Assembly: GCF_900182905.1 (NCBI RefSeq)
Contig: NZ_FXUF01000009.1
Span: 99,148-163,147 of the forward strand
DNA: 64,000 nucleotides
Source: Anoxynatronum buryatiense
GTDB taxonomy: Bacteria; Bacillota; Clostridia; Peptostreptococcales; Tindalliaceae
Direction: 5' to 3'
How positions within the stretch are numbered: the stretch's first letter is position 1; the number at the start of each line of letters is the position of its first letter. The position numbers and the translations under genes were made by a program. A model generated the notes under the pieces. It was not told where the DNA came from. It worked only from the letters and a program-made list of their open reading frames with translations, and searched no databases. Of the stretch, positions 7,013 through 17,558 are shown one piece after another.

Positions 7013-10000
7013 TCAGTCATGAGTATGCGACGATTCCCAACTGACACAAATCCGGTTTCTGCCCTGCTCTTTTGCCAGGTAAAGAGTTCGATCCGCTTCT
7101 TGCAGCAGTTTTTCCGCTGTCATCTCTTTGTCGGGGATGATGGAGACCACACCCAGGCTGGTGGTCATTTCAAAGGAGTGGCCCAGATATTCTCCCATTG
7201 CCTCGCTTTTTTCAACCGCTTCTTTAATGTTCTGTGCCACCCGAAGGGCACCCTCCTGCCCGGTATCGTATAGCACCACCACATATTCATCCCCTCCAAA
7301 ACGGGCAATGAAGTCGGTTGTTCGGGGGAGCACCGCTGTTGCAGCCTTGCCGACAGTGACCAACACTTTGTCTCCCACCACATGACCGAAGCGGTCATTA
7401 ATTTCCTTAAAATGATCAATATCGAACATTAACAACGAAAAGGGAACCTGGCTGCGTTTTGCCAGTTGCAAATGTTCTTCCATCATGGTGTTGAAGTAAC
7501 GTCGGTTGAACAGCCCGGTGAGGGGGTCACGGGTGGAAAGATGCTCCAACTGCCGGTTGGCTTCTTCCAGCTTCAGGTTCATGGCAGCCAGTGTTTCATT
7601 TCGCCTGCCCACCAGGCGACTTTCCCGAATTTGCATCAGAAAGGCAAAGAGTGCAATGATCAAAACGCCGTATCCCACATAAGCCAAACTGCTTCGGTAC
7701 CAGGGTGTTGCAATGACAAAACTCACCATTGCAGGTTCAGTAACAGCTCCCCGAACGGTTTCTGCCTTGACAAGCAGGCGGTATTCTCCCGGTGGGAGAT
7801 TGGAATAAGTGGCATAATCACGGTTTCCGGAATGAATCCAGTCTTGATCAAAGCCTTCCAGATAGTGGGAAAACCTTACTTTATCAGGTGCATCATAATC
7901 CAGTGCCGCAAAACGGAAGCTGAGAAAGGTATCCTGAGGGCCAAAATGCAGGGTTTCATCGTTGAAAAACATGCGTTCAGGCTGATAGGGATTCTGAAAA
8001 AGATCAATACCTGTAATATATACCGGAGGAATCACAGTGGGTCCCTGATCTTTCATCCCTGAAATGACTGTAATGCCATGAACACCTCCAAAATAAAGGT
8101 CGCCGTTTTCATCTTTATAATGAGCACTGTTGAACTCCCAGCCGCCAATGCCGTCATCTGGTGTCAGAGCCAAAAAATCTTCTGTTTCAGGATCAAAAAC
8201 AGAAATGCCGCTGTGAGTGGCGATCCACAACCGCCCGTCATCTCCCACAAGCATTCCCGTTACCACATTGCTGGACAATCCATCTTCTTCAATGTAGGTG
8301 GTAAAGGTGTCGGTGGATTCATTGTATCGGGCAATCCCGCCGCCCACTGTACCCACCCAGATCTGTCCCTGGTCATCCTCCAGAATGGTTCGAATGGTGT
8401 TGCTGGCCAGTTGAGTTTTATCACCTGACAGTCGCCGGTGCGTTCGAAAACGGTCACTGCCCGGCTCAAGTACGTTGAGTCCATTGTTGGTTCCCACCCA
8501 AACACGGTTGTTGCCGTCAACATGAATCGCATAGATCAGATTGTCAGACAGGGAACTGTCAGCCTGGCCGGTATGTTCAAAATGCGTCAGGTTACCCGTA
8601 GTGAAATGATATCTGAAAACACCATGGGTATAAGTGCCAATCCACAGGTAGTTCTCCTGTTGCGCCAGTGCGTAGACAATCACATCTTCCGGAAGCTCTG
8701 TCAGCAGCGAAAATGTATCTGTTTCAGAATGATAGATCACTACGCCGGCACCCGTTCCCAGCAACAACTGACCCTCGTCGGTACAGTGAAGTGCCACCAC
8801 GCTGTCCGAAGGCAGTGATTCGGGGTTATCAGGGTCATGCCTGTACTTAACCATAGTATCTGTTTCCGTGTCGTAGCGTTCCACCCCACTGTTGTAAACT
8901 GAAATCCAAAGCCGATTTAATTGGTCTTTCACCACGGTGTTTATTTTGCCTGCACTCAGACTCTGGCTGTTTTCAGGGTCATTGCTAAGCCGCACATAAT
9001 TGGTTTTGCGTGGATTTACCTTGCTGAGGCCTCCGCCGTTGGTACCAATCCAGAGAATGCCGGAGTGATCTTCCAGCAGAGAATAGACCACCGAGTGAGG
9101 CAGTATATGGCCTTCGCCTTCGCCTGAAAAGTGATAGGATCTTCCGTCGGGCAGCTCTGCGTAAAGACCGCCGCCCCAAGTACCCACCCAGCGGGTGCCG
9201 TCACGGGTGGTTGTCATCGCATATACCCGGTTGTCTTCATAGGTGATGGTCTCGACATCACTTGTCTCCAGATTCACCATTGCCACGCCGCCGTCCCACA
9301 AGCCCAGCGTCAGCATGCCTGGAATCTCTTCATGGATGGTCATCACATAAGAAGTAGGCAAATCCAATTCAAGGGTTTCAATGTTATCTGTTACAGGATT
9401 ATAGTAGAGCAATCCCTCATAACTGCCCACCAGAAGCCGATTGCCCGTATCAACGTGAAGTGCCCGTACCACATCGCCTGGAACATCGTATTGTTTCAAC
9501 GTGCCTGTCTGAGGGTCAATTCGGTTCAGGCCCTTCATGGTGCCCACCCACATATCCCCCTGATGATCCGGGTGAATGGCAATGACCACAGGATTGGACA
9601 AGCCATCGTCTTCCACCGTATAGTTGATAAAGGTATTTTCGTCAATAAGCAGCCGTGAGATCCCCTGGTAGGTGCCGATCCACAGTTCATGGAGTACTTC
9701 GTCGTAATACATGGTTTGAATCAGATTGTGCACCAGCCCTTCATCATCAAAGGGATTATGGCGAGTGACATACATGTACCGTCCGTCAAAACGGTTCAGC
9801 CCACCCTGTGTGCCAAACCAGAGGAAACCATTGCGGTCTTCAATCATCGAAGACACTGAAAGATTTGAAAGACCGTCATCCCGATTTAAGTACTCAAATG
9901 ATGGCAAGGTGGATTCTTCCCAGAAGGCCTGCACTGATCCCACTGTCATACCCGCCAGAAAAATACAACAGACAATCAAAATGGCTGCCAAGCGTATAGT

Positions 10001-10033
10001 ATGGATCAATGAACAGCTGTCTGATTTTTTCAA
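7013..10033 (-). CDS. Two-component-type propeller sensor diguanylate cyclase
   Basis: About 1006 aa. A signal/TM segment (residues 10-33) is followed by some 14 Reg_prop repeats (WFGTQGGLNRFDG, WIGTYQGISRL, WVGTNNGLNVLE and so on) forming an extracytoplasmic beta-propeller to about residue 660. Then come a Y_Y_Y domain (about 690-760), one TM (about 775-795), a coiled coil and a C-terminal GGDEF domain. The active site is GGDEY, and an RxxD inhibitory site (RTTD) lies five residues upstream, so it should make c-di-GMP with product inhibition. I chose TTG at 10031-10033: it has a strong AGGAGGG 7 bp upstream and overlaps the stop of the preceding gene as TTGA. The longer ATG form at 10057 has no ribosome site. 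The ligand is unknown. Confidence 0.92.
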   Translation of the reverse strand: MKKSDSCSLIHTIRLAAILIVCCIFLAGMTVGSVQAFWEESTLPSFEYLNRDDGLSNLSVSSMIEDRNGFLWFGTQGGLNRFDGRYMYVTRHNPFDDEGLVHNLIQTMYYDEVLHELWIGTYQGISRLLIDENTFINYTVEDDGLSNPVVIAIHPDHQGDMWVGTMKGLNRIDPQTGTLKQYDVPGDVVRALHVDTGNRLLVGSYEGLLYYNPVTDNIETLELDLPTSYVMTIHEEIPGMLTLGLWDGGVAMVNLETSDVETITYEDNRVYAMTTTRDGTRWVGTWGGGLYAELPDGRSYHFSGEGEGHILPHSVVYSLLEDHSGILWIGTNGGGLSKVNPRKTNYVRLSNDPENSQSLSAGKINTVVKDQLNRLWISVYNSGVERYDTETDTMVKYRHDPDNPESLPSDSVVALHCTDEGQLLLGTGAGVVIYHSETDTFSLLTELPEDVIVYALAQQENYLWIGTYTHGVFRYHFTTGNLTHFEHTGQADSSLSDNLIYAIHVDGNNRVWVGTNNGLNVLEPGSDRFRTHRRLSGDKTQLASNTIRTILEDDQGQIWVGTVGGGIARYNESTDTFTTYIEEDGLSSNVVTGMLVGDDGRLWIATHSGISVFDPETEDFLALTPDDGIGGWEFNSAHYKDENGDLYFGGVHGITVISGMKDQGPTVIPPVYITGIDLFQNPYQPERMFFNDETLHFGPQDTFLSFRFAALDYDAPDKVRFSHYLEGFDQDWIHSGNRDYATYSNLPPGEYRLLVKAETVRGAVTEPAMVSFVIATPWYRSSLAYVGYGVLIIALFAFLMQIRESRLVGRRNETLAAMNLKLEEANRQLEHLSTRDPLTGLFNRRYFNTMMEEHLQLAKRSQVPFSLLMFDIDHFKEINDRFGHVVGDKVLVTVGKAATAVLPRTTDFIARFGGDEYVVVLYDTGQEGALRVAQNIKEAVEKSEAMGEYLGHSFEMTTSLGVVSIIPDKEMTAEKLLQEADRTLYLAKEQGRNRICVSWESSHTHD

Positions 10034-12366
10034 GATGAACCCTCCTCTCCCGGGCATATTTTGTCACTGGATAAAACTGTTCGTTGATTCATACCCGATT
10101 TCGAAAGAAATACGCCGGTAAGGTCACTTGAAGGCATGGGGCGGTAATAGTAATAGCCCTGCAGCAAATCACAGCCATACTGATCAAGCATATCTGCCTG
10201 CGCCTTGGTTTCCACCCCTTCGGCCACCACTTTTTTATCAAGGGCATGAGCCAGGTGAACCAGCGTTTGCACAATTGCCTGATGCTTATCACTTTTTTCA
10301 AGATCACAAATAAAGGATTTATCGATCTTCAGTTCCTGTACCGGCATGGTCTGCAGGCGATTCATGGAAGAAAACCCAGTTCCAAAATCATCCAGCGATA
10401 TCTCCAATCCCAATGCTTTGATCTGTTCCAGGTTCACCATGGTTTCTTTGGGATTCATCATAGCAATACTTTCGGTGATCTCCAGCTTCAGGGTGGTGCG
10501 TGAGATCCCGGGCTGTTGCAGCTGTTTCTTCAAACGATTTAAAAAGAGCGGATGTTGCAGCTGTTTGATGGAGATGTTCACCGATACCGGTACCAGTTCA
10601 ATGCCCATGTGCCACCAATGCTCCAAATGGGTGTTTACCTGATTCAGCAGCCACCAGCCTATGTCCAGGATTTGTCCTGTTTCTTCGGCAATGGGGATAA
10701 ACTGCCCCGGCGGTATCATTCCTTTCGAGGGATGCCGCCACCGTAACAAAGCTTCAACGCCTTTGATAGCCCCTGTATGAGCTTCCACCTGCGGTTGATA
10801 ATAGACTTCAAACTCCTGTAATTCCAGTGCCTGGCGAAGTCCTGCACCAGTCTCCAGTTTGTAGCGAATATGTTCATGAAGGTCACGGGAGTAATAGGCT
10901 GCTGCATTTCTTCCCCGCTTTTTTGCCAGGTACATGGCAGCATCTGCATGAGCAAATAATGTCTGAGGATTCTGTGCATCAGCAGGGTAGAAAGCGATTC
11001 CAACTGAAGTGCTTAGGTAAAGATCCAGTTCGTTAATTTTCATAGGTTGATTCATGGCACTCAGCAGCTGATCCACAAATTGGTGAAGCCCTTGCCGCTC
11101 TTTCATCTGTTTCATGCAAATCATGTACTCATCCCCCCCCAGCCGGGCGATCATGGCATTGTTTGGGCGAAGATCTTTCAGTCGGGCTGCCACTTCCACC
11201 AGAACAAGATCACCCACTTCATGACCGTACATGTCATTAATCAGTTTGAAGTCATCAAGATCCATCAGCAGAAACGCCACCTCTGACTGTTCCAAATCCC
11301 CTTCCTCGATGGCTTGCTGGAGATAATCATTGAATGCACGCAGATTGGGAAGTCCTGTCAGTTCATCGTGATATGCCATGTGTTTCAGACGTTCTTCACT
11401 GATCCGCAGCAACCGGTCCTGCTGGTGCAACTGATCCAGCTGGTCTCCCAGCACCTCTTCCATGGCGCGAATTTGCTGATATGATGCTCTCAGTTCGGTC
11501 ATCTGGCGCCGAATAACGCCATAACGTACGGTCATGAGCAATACCGCCAACCCCAGGCCGCCCAGCAGCATTCTCTGATACTGCTGCTGCCGTTGTCGGG
11601 CCAGACTGTCTGCTGAGGGTTTATGAAAATACTTTTGATAGATGCGTTCATAGGTACCATTTGCCTGCAGGGTTGCCAGCCGTTCGTTGATCAGCGAAAC
11701 CAGTTCAGGCCGTTCTTTTGAGATTCCAAAGTGGTAATCTCTGGGATATAAATCAGTTGCATGGGCCACCACCCGGCCCTGAAGCCTGTTTTGAATGAGG
11801 AAGTGACGAAGTGCCTGCTCTTCGGCAAAAATCAAATCTATTTGACCGGCCAGAAGTGCCTGCACAGCCACATTCAGATTGCGGTAAACTTGATGAGGCT
11901 CGACTCCCAGCCGTTCTTTGAGAAGTACTTCATCTGAATAGCTCTGTCCGACACCGATCCGATAATCGGCCAGCAACTCCATGGAAAACCCCGAGAGTTC
12001 AGCGGTACCAAAGAAGCCATTTGTAACACCGGCAATGGGATTCGAGAACAGCATTACTTCGCTGCGCGCCTCTGTTTTTGCAAGCGAACTGATCACATCT
12101 GCCCTTCCACTTTCAATGTGTTCCAGGACATTGATCCAGTTCATTCCCTGAACTTGAAGATGGTAATCTGTGCCTGCCATGATGTATTCCAAAAGCTCCA
12201 CATCAAAGCCATCCAGTCCGGCCCCAGACGCATAAGAATAGGGCGGATACGTATCGTCCGCATAATAACGAACGACCGTCGCTTCCGCCCGGTTTGTAAT
12301 GGTCATGCCGATTAAAATGATCGCAAGGGTTGCCAGTAACACTTTTTTTATTATCAACCGCTTCAT
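10030..12366 (-). CDS. Periplasmic-binding-domain GGDEF-EAL protein
   Basis: 778 aa. A signal anchor (1-30) precedes a solute-binding (SBP_bac_3/PBPb) domain (about 32-250; YPPYSYASGAGLDGFDVEL, KYFHKPS at its end). Then come a TM (about 268-285), a coiled coil, GGDEF (about 335-495, GGDEY intact) and EAL (about 510-755). EAL catalytic residues are present: EALLR, SVNISIKQL, LEITES, DDFGTGFSS, KIDKSF, AEGVET. The RxxD inhibitory site position reads PNNA, so product inhibition is probably lost. The protein may act as either a cyclase or a phosphodiesterase, switched by an amino-acid-like ligand. It is the first gene of a two-gene unit with the propeller cyclase, to which it is coupled by a TTGA overlap. 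Confidence 0.93.
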   Translation of the reverse strand: MKRLIIKKVLLATLAIILIGMTITNRAEATVVRYYADDTYPPYSYASGAGLDGFDVELLEYIMAGTDYHLQVQGMNWINVLEHIESGRADVISSLAKTEARSEVMLFSNPIAGVTNGFFGTAELSGFSMELLADYRIGVGQSYSDEVLLKERLGVEPHQVYRNLNVAVQALLAGQIDLIFAEEQALRHFLIQNRLQGRVVAHATDLYPRDYHFGISKERPELVSLINERLATLQANGTYERIYQKYFHKPSADSLARQRQQQYQRMLLGGLGLAVLLMTVRYGVIRRQMTELRASYQQIRAMEEVLGDQLDQLHQQDRLLRISEERLKHMAYHDELTGLPNLRAFNDYLQQAIEEGDLEQSEVAFLLMDLDDFKLINDMYGHEVGDLVLVEVAARLKDLRPNNAMIARLGGDEYMICMKQMKERQGLHQFVDQLLSAMNQPMKINELDLYLSTSVGIAFYPADAQNPQTLFAHADAAMYLAKKRGRNAAAYYSRDLHEHIRYKLETGAGLRQALELQEFEVYYQPQVEAHTGAIKGVEALLRWRHPSKGMIPPGQFIPIAEETGQILDIGWWLLNQVNTHLEHWWHMGIELVPVSVNISIKQLQHPLFLNRLKKQLQQPGISRTTLKLEITESIAMMNPKETMVNLEQIKALGLEISLDDFGTGFSSMNRLQTMPVQELKIDKSFICDLEKSDKHQAIVQTLVHLAHALDKKVVAEGVETKAQADMLDQYGCDLLQGYYYYRPMPSSDLTGVFLSKSGMNQRTVLSSDKICPGEEGSS

Positions 12367-12512
12367 TGGAGACTCCTTTGGAAGCCGGCGTTTACCCAGA
12401 TGCTTTCAAGCAGGTCAGCTGCCGTACCAAAGCCATTTTATCAAAAAAACCGGCCCCTCTGCAACTTATTTCTTTTATCTTATCCTGACAAAATCAGCCG
12501 TTCTTATCATAT

Positions 12513-14267
12513 TTATGTCAACCTGAACTGTCCCACAGCCGTCTGAAGTTCCTGGGCAAGCACCGCCAGTTCATGGCTGGAGGAAGCAATTTCCTGCATG
12601 GAAGCAGTCTGCTGCTGTGCCGCTGCCGATACGTTCTGCACTTCAGATGCCACACTTTCTGCCGACTTGCGGATGATTTCCGCTGCCTGGGAAACGTTGC
12701 GACTCCCTGAAGTTACCTGTCCAGTGACTTCATTCACCTCCCCAACGGCTTCATTCATCTGCTGAATCAACGTGACAATGGATTTGAAGGCAGCTTCAGC
12801 ATCCTGTACCACTTCCATACCTGAGGCTACCTGCAGCGTTCCGGTTTCCATGACTTCATTAGCCCGACTGATGTTATTGTCGTTATCCATAATGAGGTGA
12901 TTGATTTCTTCAGTGGCCTGCTGAGATTCCTCTGCAAGCTTTCGCACTTCATCTGCCACCACAGCAAATCCTTTTCCCTGTTCGCCGGCTCTTGCTGCCT
13001 CAATGGCTGCATTAAGTGCCAGTAAATTGGTTTGTTCTGCAATGCTTCGAATAACGCCGATGATCTCGTTCATCTTTCGGCTGCTTTCAGTGATCTGTAT
13101 CAGGCCACCTTTTACCTGGTGATGGCTGGTTTGAATTTCCTGCATCTGAAGACTTACCCGATTCATTTCCTGTTGGCCTTTTTCAGATTCACCCCTCACA
13201 GAGTGGCTTAATGATTCAATGCCTCCAATATGCTGCGCCACCTGCTCCATGCCTTGTGTGATGTGGCTGATTTCCTGTGTAACCGCCAATATGGATTTCA
13301 TTTGGCTGTCAGCACTTACTGCCACATGTGTGGCAGACCCAGCCACATTCTGTGAAGCTTCAGCAGATTGTCCCGTGGTAGCTGTCAGTTGTTCAGAAGC
13401 GGCAGCCACTCTTTGAGAGGATGTGACAATTCCTGCAATCAACTGGCGAAAAACATCAATGGTCTGTTGCAATACCAGCGCCAGCGAACCGATCTCATCC
13501 TTCCTTTTCAGTAAAGATGGTGCAACATCAACGGAAAAGTCACCTCTCCCAATATAACTTGCCTGATTTTCCAGCTGTTTTAATGGTGTCAGCATGAGTT
13601 TGGAAGTGCCCAGCATAAGAATGGCGATCCCCAGCAGGGAAAGGATACTCATGATGAAGATCATGCGCATGCGTATGCCCGCCACCATTTCACCCACCAA
13701 AGACGCGGGATAATCTCCTCCCAGCACACCCACCACCTGACCAGCTTCATTGAAAACCGGTATTTTGCTGGTCACCAACGCACCCCACTCTTCAGTCTCG
13801 TAAATCTCAATCATCACTTCCTGGCCGCTGAAAACCAGCTGTGCATCTTCAATTTCGTCAGGTTCCACTTCATCGCCAAATGCACTGAAATCATCACTGG
13901 CAGGGTCACCACCATCGACTATGTATACCAGGGTGCCATCTGTCAAAAACGCTTCTGTATATAGATATTGGAGACCCGTAGCGATTTTAACCTGTTCCAG
14001 GTAACGACGTAACGGTTCATAATAGGAGTGTTGTGCAGAAGCCATCTGCACCATCTCCTGAAAAGCGTCACCATTAATCTGAACAGCAGTCGCCCGGAGA
14101 ATGCCCAGCTGTTCTGACATAAGCTGTTCTGTCAGATTCTTTCTGTATGTATCCACCACCGCCATGACAACGGCTGCATTCAGCAGCACCAGTATTGCTG
14201 TCAGCAGCCAGAATACCCGGCCTTTCAACGATCCTCTTTTTTGATTGACTTTAATGCCGCTTCCCAT
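12513..14267 (-). CDS. Methyl-accepting chemotaxis protein
   Basis: 584 aa: TM1 (about 18-38), an extracytoplasmic Cache-like sensor (about 40-205, with [22 protein letters not shown]), TM2 (about 206-228), HAMP (about 229-285) and a cytoplasmic signalling domain. The hairpin tip [20 protein letters not shown] and [16 protein letters not shown] are intact, so it can couple to CheA/CheW. The start ATG follows AAGGAGGAAGACT. It is preceded by a 319-bp intergenic stretch and stands alone. The ligand is unknown. No che or flagellar genes occur in the window. Confidence 0.95.
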   Translation of the reverse strand: MGSGIKVNQKRGSLKGRVFWLLTAILVLLNAAVVMAVVDTYRKNLTEQLMSEQLGILRATAVQINGDAFQEMVQMASAQHSYYEPLRRYLEQVKIATGLQYLYTEAFLTDGTLVYIVDGGDPASDDFSAFGDEVEPDEIEDAQLVFSGQEVMIEIYETEEWGALVTSKIPVFNEAGQVVGVLGGDYPASLVGEMVAGIRMRMIFIMSILSLLGIAILMLGTSKLMLTPLKQLENQASYIGRGDFSVDVAPSLLKRKDEIGSLALVLQQTIDVFRQLIAGIVTSSQRVAAASEQLTATTGQSAEASQNVAGSATHVAVSADSQMKSILAVTQEISHITQGMEQVAQHIGGIESLSHSVRGESEKGQQEMNRVSLQMQEIQTSHHQVKGGLIQITESSRKMNEIIGVIRSIAEQTNLLALNAAIEAARAGEQGKGFAVVADEVRKLAEESQQATEEINHLIMDNDNNISRANEVMETGTLQVASGMEVVQDAEAAFKSIVTLIQQMNEAVGEVNEVTGQVTSGSRNVSQAAEIIRKSAESVASEVQNVSAAAQQQTASMQEIASSSHELAVLAQELQTAVGQFRLT

Positions 14268-14359
14268 AGTCTTCCTCCTTCAGGTGTGTGTTTCTGTTGT
14301 TCGCGTCATTTTCGCGGAAATTCCCCATTGATTGGAATATTCTTGCAATTATCATGCCA

Positions 14360-14390
14360 TTTGAGCGTCTCTTGGATCTTTACGCTCAAA
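14360..14390. repeat. Intergenic inverted repeat upstream of the chemoreceptor
   Basis: TTTGAGCGT and ACGCTCAAA form a perfect 9-bp inverted repeat around a 13-bp loop, about 95 bp upstream of the chemoreceptor start. No T-run follows on either strand, so a leader hairpin or binding site is as likely as a terminator. The rest of 14268-14586 holds only the terminator of the next gene. Confidence 0.5.
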
Positions 14391-14518
14391 CCCTCTCCAT
14401 AACAAAAGCCAAGATGTCATCCACTGGCTGATTTCTGCTGTTTGAGTCTGATTTTTGAGACCAATGGCGTTCTTTCATCCTCTTGTCAATGGATTTCAAC
14501 TTCTTATCATCCATGTCT

Positions 14519-14548
14519 CAAAAAAAAGAAAACACCGAAGGCGTTTTC
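14519..14548 (-). terminator. Intrinsic terminator after the small secreted protein
   Basis: Minus strand: GAAAACGCC and GGTGTTTTC pair (one G-T wobble) around a TTC loop, followed by eight T. It ends the two-gene MazG-like/hypothetical unit. Confidence 0.85.
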
Positions 14549-14586
14549 CAAATAATGAGAATAAATATCGTTTGTCCGTTTACTTC

Positions 14587-14997
14587 TTACTGATCTTCAA
14601 GGTCAGTATCGAGGATGGTTCTGATCTCCTCCACTTTTTCGGCAGTCAAAGGTTTTGTGCGATGTTTTGCCTCAACAGATGCCATCATCCCTTCGCCGTT
14701 TTCCCAAAACCAGAAGCTGCTATGGTGAATGACGCTGCTGCCATCAATCAGATAAACCGCCACATCTGGATACCGGAGGGTTTCGGGTTCTCCTTCGGGT
14801 TCTCCTTCAGCCATGCAACCACGGTAAAAAGCCTGGTATTCAGCGACCCGCTCATCTTCAATACGTCCCATCAAAACCGCCTTACCTTCCTCTCCCTGAC
14901 GGTACAGTTCAAGCTGAACAGGTTGTTCTTCTGTTGTCATATGGAGAAAAACGGCAATCAACATAATCATCCCAACGAGAATCAGTGACTTCTTCAT
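14587..14997 (-). CDS. Hypothetical membrane-anchored protein
   Basis: 136 aa, family not recognised. An N-terminal hydrophobic segment (MKKSLILVGMIMLIAVFL) anchors or exports it. The rest is acidic and soluble, with a repeated EGEPEGEPE encoded by a 12-bp tandem repeat, and YLIDGSSVIHHSSFWFWENG, which looks like a small beta-structured domain. Its ATG overlaps the stop of the MazG-like gene (ATGA), so the two are co-translated. A strong terminator follows. No function can be assigned. Confidence 0.75.
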   Translation of the reverse strand: MKKSLILVGMIMLIAVFLHMTTEEQPVQLELYRQGEEGKAVLMGRIEDERVAEYQAFYRGCMAEGEPEGEPETLRYPDVAVYLIDGSSVIHHSSFWFWENGEGMMASVEAKHRTKPLTAEKVEEIRTILDTDLEDQ

Positions 14998-15341
14998 ACC
15001 TGATCATCCTCAGTTGCTTCCTCTGCTTCCACCACTGCTTTTAGTAGCAGGCGTCTCTGAAAGGCCCCGCGTCGTTCGCTCTTCATCAGGCGCAACTCTT
15101 CAAACTCAGTTCGGGAAACACATCGAAAATCCAAAATGGCATAAATAACCTCCACCAGATCCACCAGCTCATCAATGCTGTGTGTTTCATGGTATTCGGC
15201 CGCTTCCTCATCCAGTTTTTCATGCAGTTTTTCAAGATATTCACCGGGGTCAAGGATTTCTGTCACCGCTTTTTTACCTGAAGCTTCAATAATTTCTGGT
15301 ATTCTGTCTCGAATGAGTTTCTGGTATTCAATGGATTTCAT
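14994..15341 (-). CDS. MazG-like / PRA-PH-type nucleotide pyrophosphohydrolase
   Basis: About 115 aa, all-alpha. The start KLIRDRIPEIIEASGK and the acidic EKLHEKLDEEAAEYHE ... ELVDLVEVIYAI pattern match the phosphoribosyl-ATP pyrophosphohydrolase-like 'house-cleaning' family, in which paired EExxE and ExxD motifs bind magnesium. I chose ATG 15341, five bases after AGGAGG; the adjacent ATG 15344 is only two bases away. Such proteins hydrolyse non-canonical NTPs. The substrate is unknown, and the partner is the hypothetical membrane protein downstream. Confidence 0.85.
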   Translation of the reverse strand: MKSIEYQKLIRDRIPEIIEASGKKAVTEILDPGEYLEKLHEKLDEEAAEYHETHSIDELVDLVEVIYAILDFRCVSRTEFEELRLMKSERRGAFQRRLLLKAVVEAEEATEDDQV

Positions 15342-15415
15342 CATATCCTCCTGTAACAACGTGATTTCATTAATCAACAAACATCTTAACGGCTGAGTTA
15401 ACTTTCATTTTCTAT

Positions 15416-15444
15416 ATTATACCATTAGCATTGACATATTTCGA
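15416..15444 (-). promoter_or_regulatory. Extended -10 promoter of the MazG-like gene
   Basis: Minus strand TATAAT (15416-15421) preceded by TG in extended -10 context, with a weak -35 TCGAAA (15439-15444) 17 bp upstream. Confidence 0.55.
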
Positions 15445-15542
15445 CTGTCGCTGAACATGAAACAAACCGGCACGTCTGCTGATTCAACAGTCGATACCGG
15501 GCTATGATTATTTTCTGGTGAACTTAAGAGATACCGGTGTTG

Positions 15543-17279
15543 TTACTTCAGTTTGAACTGATCCAACCCTGCTTCGATGGCTGCAGCCAGATCTGCCAAC
15601 ACTTTGCTTGACTGAGCAATTTCGGCCATGGCTGCAGTCTGTTCTTCAACAGATGCAGAGGCTTCCTGTGTACCGGCAGCATTTTCCTCTGAAATGGCCG
15701 AAAGATTGGCAATCACACCAATGATTTCGTCTTTTTTAGCTTCCATTTGTCGGGTGGACTGGTTAAGATCTGCCAGTGCCTGGCCCATCTGCTGAATAGC
15801 ATGATCAATTCCCTGAAAACGCTGGTCTGTTTCTTCCACGCGCTGGGTCTGTAAGCCAACAATGCTCTCCACTTTTTCCATGGTGGTCACTGCATGGGCA
15901 GTTCTCCCAGTTAAATCTGAAATAACGGTGTCAATTTCGCCTGCAAATTGATTGGACTGTTCTGCCAGTTTCCGAATTTCATCTGCCACTACGGCAAATC
16001 CACGGCCCGCCTCACCGGCACGGGCAGATTCAATGGCTGCGTTCAGAGCCAGCAAGTTGGTTTGTTCTGCAATGTTTTTAATCATGGTACTGGCATTCTG
16101 AATTTTTTGTGCGCTTTGATGGGTTTCGGTGATGATTTCTGTCACCTCAGCAGCAGCTTTGCCGCTTTCAGCCGTTTTATCCACCACCTCTTTCAGCGAT
16201 GCCATTCCTTCATTCTTTAATTGATTGACCTGTTCCACCGTGGTGTTCAGCGTCTTCACCAGATGCTGATCTGCTTCTATTAGCTGTCCCAGCTCGTTGA
16301 TGTTGTTGGCTCCCGCCTCAGTGTCCCGAGCCTGATCAGCTGCACCATTGGCAATTTCTTCAATGGTTCGGGCCACTTCTTCTGAAGCCATTGCCGATTG
16401 GGTGCTGGTATCTTTTAATGACTGGGCTGAGTTGGCCACCTGGTTTGTTGCTGCCCCAATTTCAGACATGGTTGTCTGCAACTGGCGGGTAACTGCATCA
16501 AATGCACCAGCCAGTTGACCAATTTCATCTTGTCGCTGCAGAATGTCTCTCGGTACTTCTTCTGTCAAATTAAGCTCCCCTACCAGTGCCGCATGTTCTG
16601 CCAGACGACGAATGGGAGATGCCAGCCTGCCGGCAAAAAGAAATGTGAGAACTGCCGCCGCCAACAGGATGACAGCCGCTCCCGACAAGAGGATCAGCAG
16701 CATTCTGGTAACAAACACATTGATCATGGAAGCAACTTCATCCTCTGAAACTCCCAGAAAGAGAATGCCAATGATTTGTCCGCTGGTATCAGTAATGGGT
16801 TCGTAGGCAGTCAGATAGTTTCTTCCCAGAATACCAGCTTCTCCCAGATAGCGCTGACCTGCCGATACAGGCTGATAGGCTGCGCTCTCTTTTCCAAGAT
16901 ATGTGCCTGTTACCCGTTCCCCCTGCTCATTGCGGATGGTGGTGGCAATGCGTTTGTAATCATCATCTTCTCTGACAAATATAGTGGCGGCAAGTCCCAA
17001 ATCTTTTTCAAGGGTATCCACAAAGCTGTTTCCCTCCAGCTGCATACCCTCTTGAGTCATCAGCTGGTTTCCAGTAAGTGAAAGATTTCCCAGATAGTGC
17101 TGTTGATAGACCAACGATGCATTGATGTCTCCTTCAAGTTTTTCCCGCAACAGGGAACGCCCCAGTGCTTCGTTGCTCCCTTTGGATAAAAGATATGATC
17201 CTACACTCATTGTGGCTACTGTCATCAACAGAATTACCAATACCAGTGCCACCATTTGACCTTTCATGCTTTTTTTCAT
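15543..17279 (-). CDS. Methyl-accepting chemotaxis protein with Cache sensor
   Basis: About 578 aa. TM1 (about 7-29) is followed by an extracytoplasmic Cache3/Cache2-type sensor (about 30-190; [40 protein letters not shown]), TM2, HAMP and a signalling domain whose tip reads [21 protein letters not shown] prefer ATG 17279 (MKKSMKG), 11 bp after GGGGAG, over the in-frame GTG at 17291 that abuts the ribosome site. The C-terminal FKLK ending resembles that of the other chemoreceptor in the window. A GCCGATAA motif upstream looks like a flagellar sigma -10 box but lacks its -35 partner. Confidence 0.94.
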   Translation of the reverse strand: MKKSMKGQMVALVLVILLMTVATMSVGSYLLSKGSNEALGRSLLREKLEGDINASLVYQQHYLGNLSLTGNQLMTQEGMQLEGNSFVDTLEKDLGLAATIFVREDDDYKRIATTIRNEQGERVTGTYLGKESAAYQPVSAGQRYLGEAGILGRNYLTAYEPITDTSGQIIGILFLGVSEDEVASMINVFVTRMLLILLSGAAVILLAAAVLTFLFAGRLASPIRRLAEHAALVGELNLTEEVPRDILQRQDEIGQLAGAFDAVTRQLQTTMSEIGAATNQVANSAQSLKDTSTQSAMASEEVARTIEEIANGAADQARDTEAGANNINELGQLIEADQHLVKTLNTTVEQVNQLKNEGMASLKEVVDKTAESGKAAAEVTEIITETHQSAQKIQNASTMIKNIAEQTNLLALNAAIESARAGEAGRGFAVVADEIRKLAEQSNQFAGEIDTVISDLTGRTAHAVTTMEKVESIVGLQTQRVEETDQRFQGIDHAIQQMGQALADLNQSTRQMEAKKDEIIGVIANLSAISEENAAGTQEASASVEEQTAAMAEIAQSSKVLADLAAAIEAGLDQFKLK

Positions 17280-17558
17280 ATGCCATGTCACTCCCCTTTT
17301 ATGAACGGTGCCATTTCATCAAAATGAAACATTATCTATTTAACACTTGTATAAGTATTATCGGCCATTCTGCTTCTCATCAACATGATTTGTCAATGGT
17401 AACTTTTATTCCAAGTCAAATATTGTCATTTTCTCACCCGGACTGATTTTCCTCTTTTCAAGTTAATTATCTGTTATCCTGAGTGCTTTCATTCATTTGC
17501 ACTGAATGGTCCTGTTAATGAAAGAAATGTTCTTGGTAGTCATCTTATTACAATACGT

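Noticed and set aside
7466..8062. 198-codon open frame on the plus strand opposite the propeller cyclase
   Set aside because: Antisense to a well-supported gene; composition shows no domain, signal peptide or ribosome site.
17358..17384. Flagellar sigma (sigma-D) promoter for the chemoreceptor at 15543-17279
   Set aside because: The -10 GCCGATAA is exact, but no TAAA box lies 15 bp upstream.
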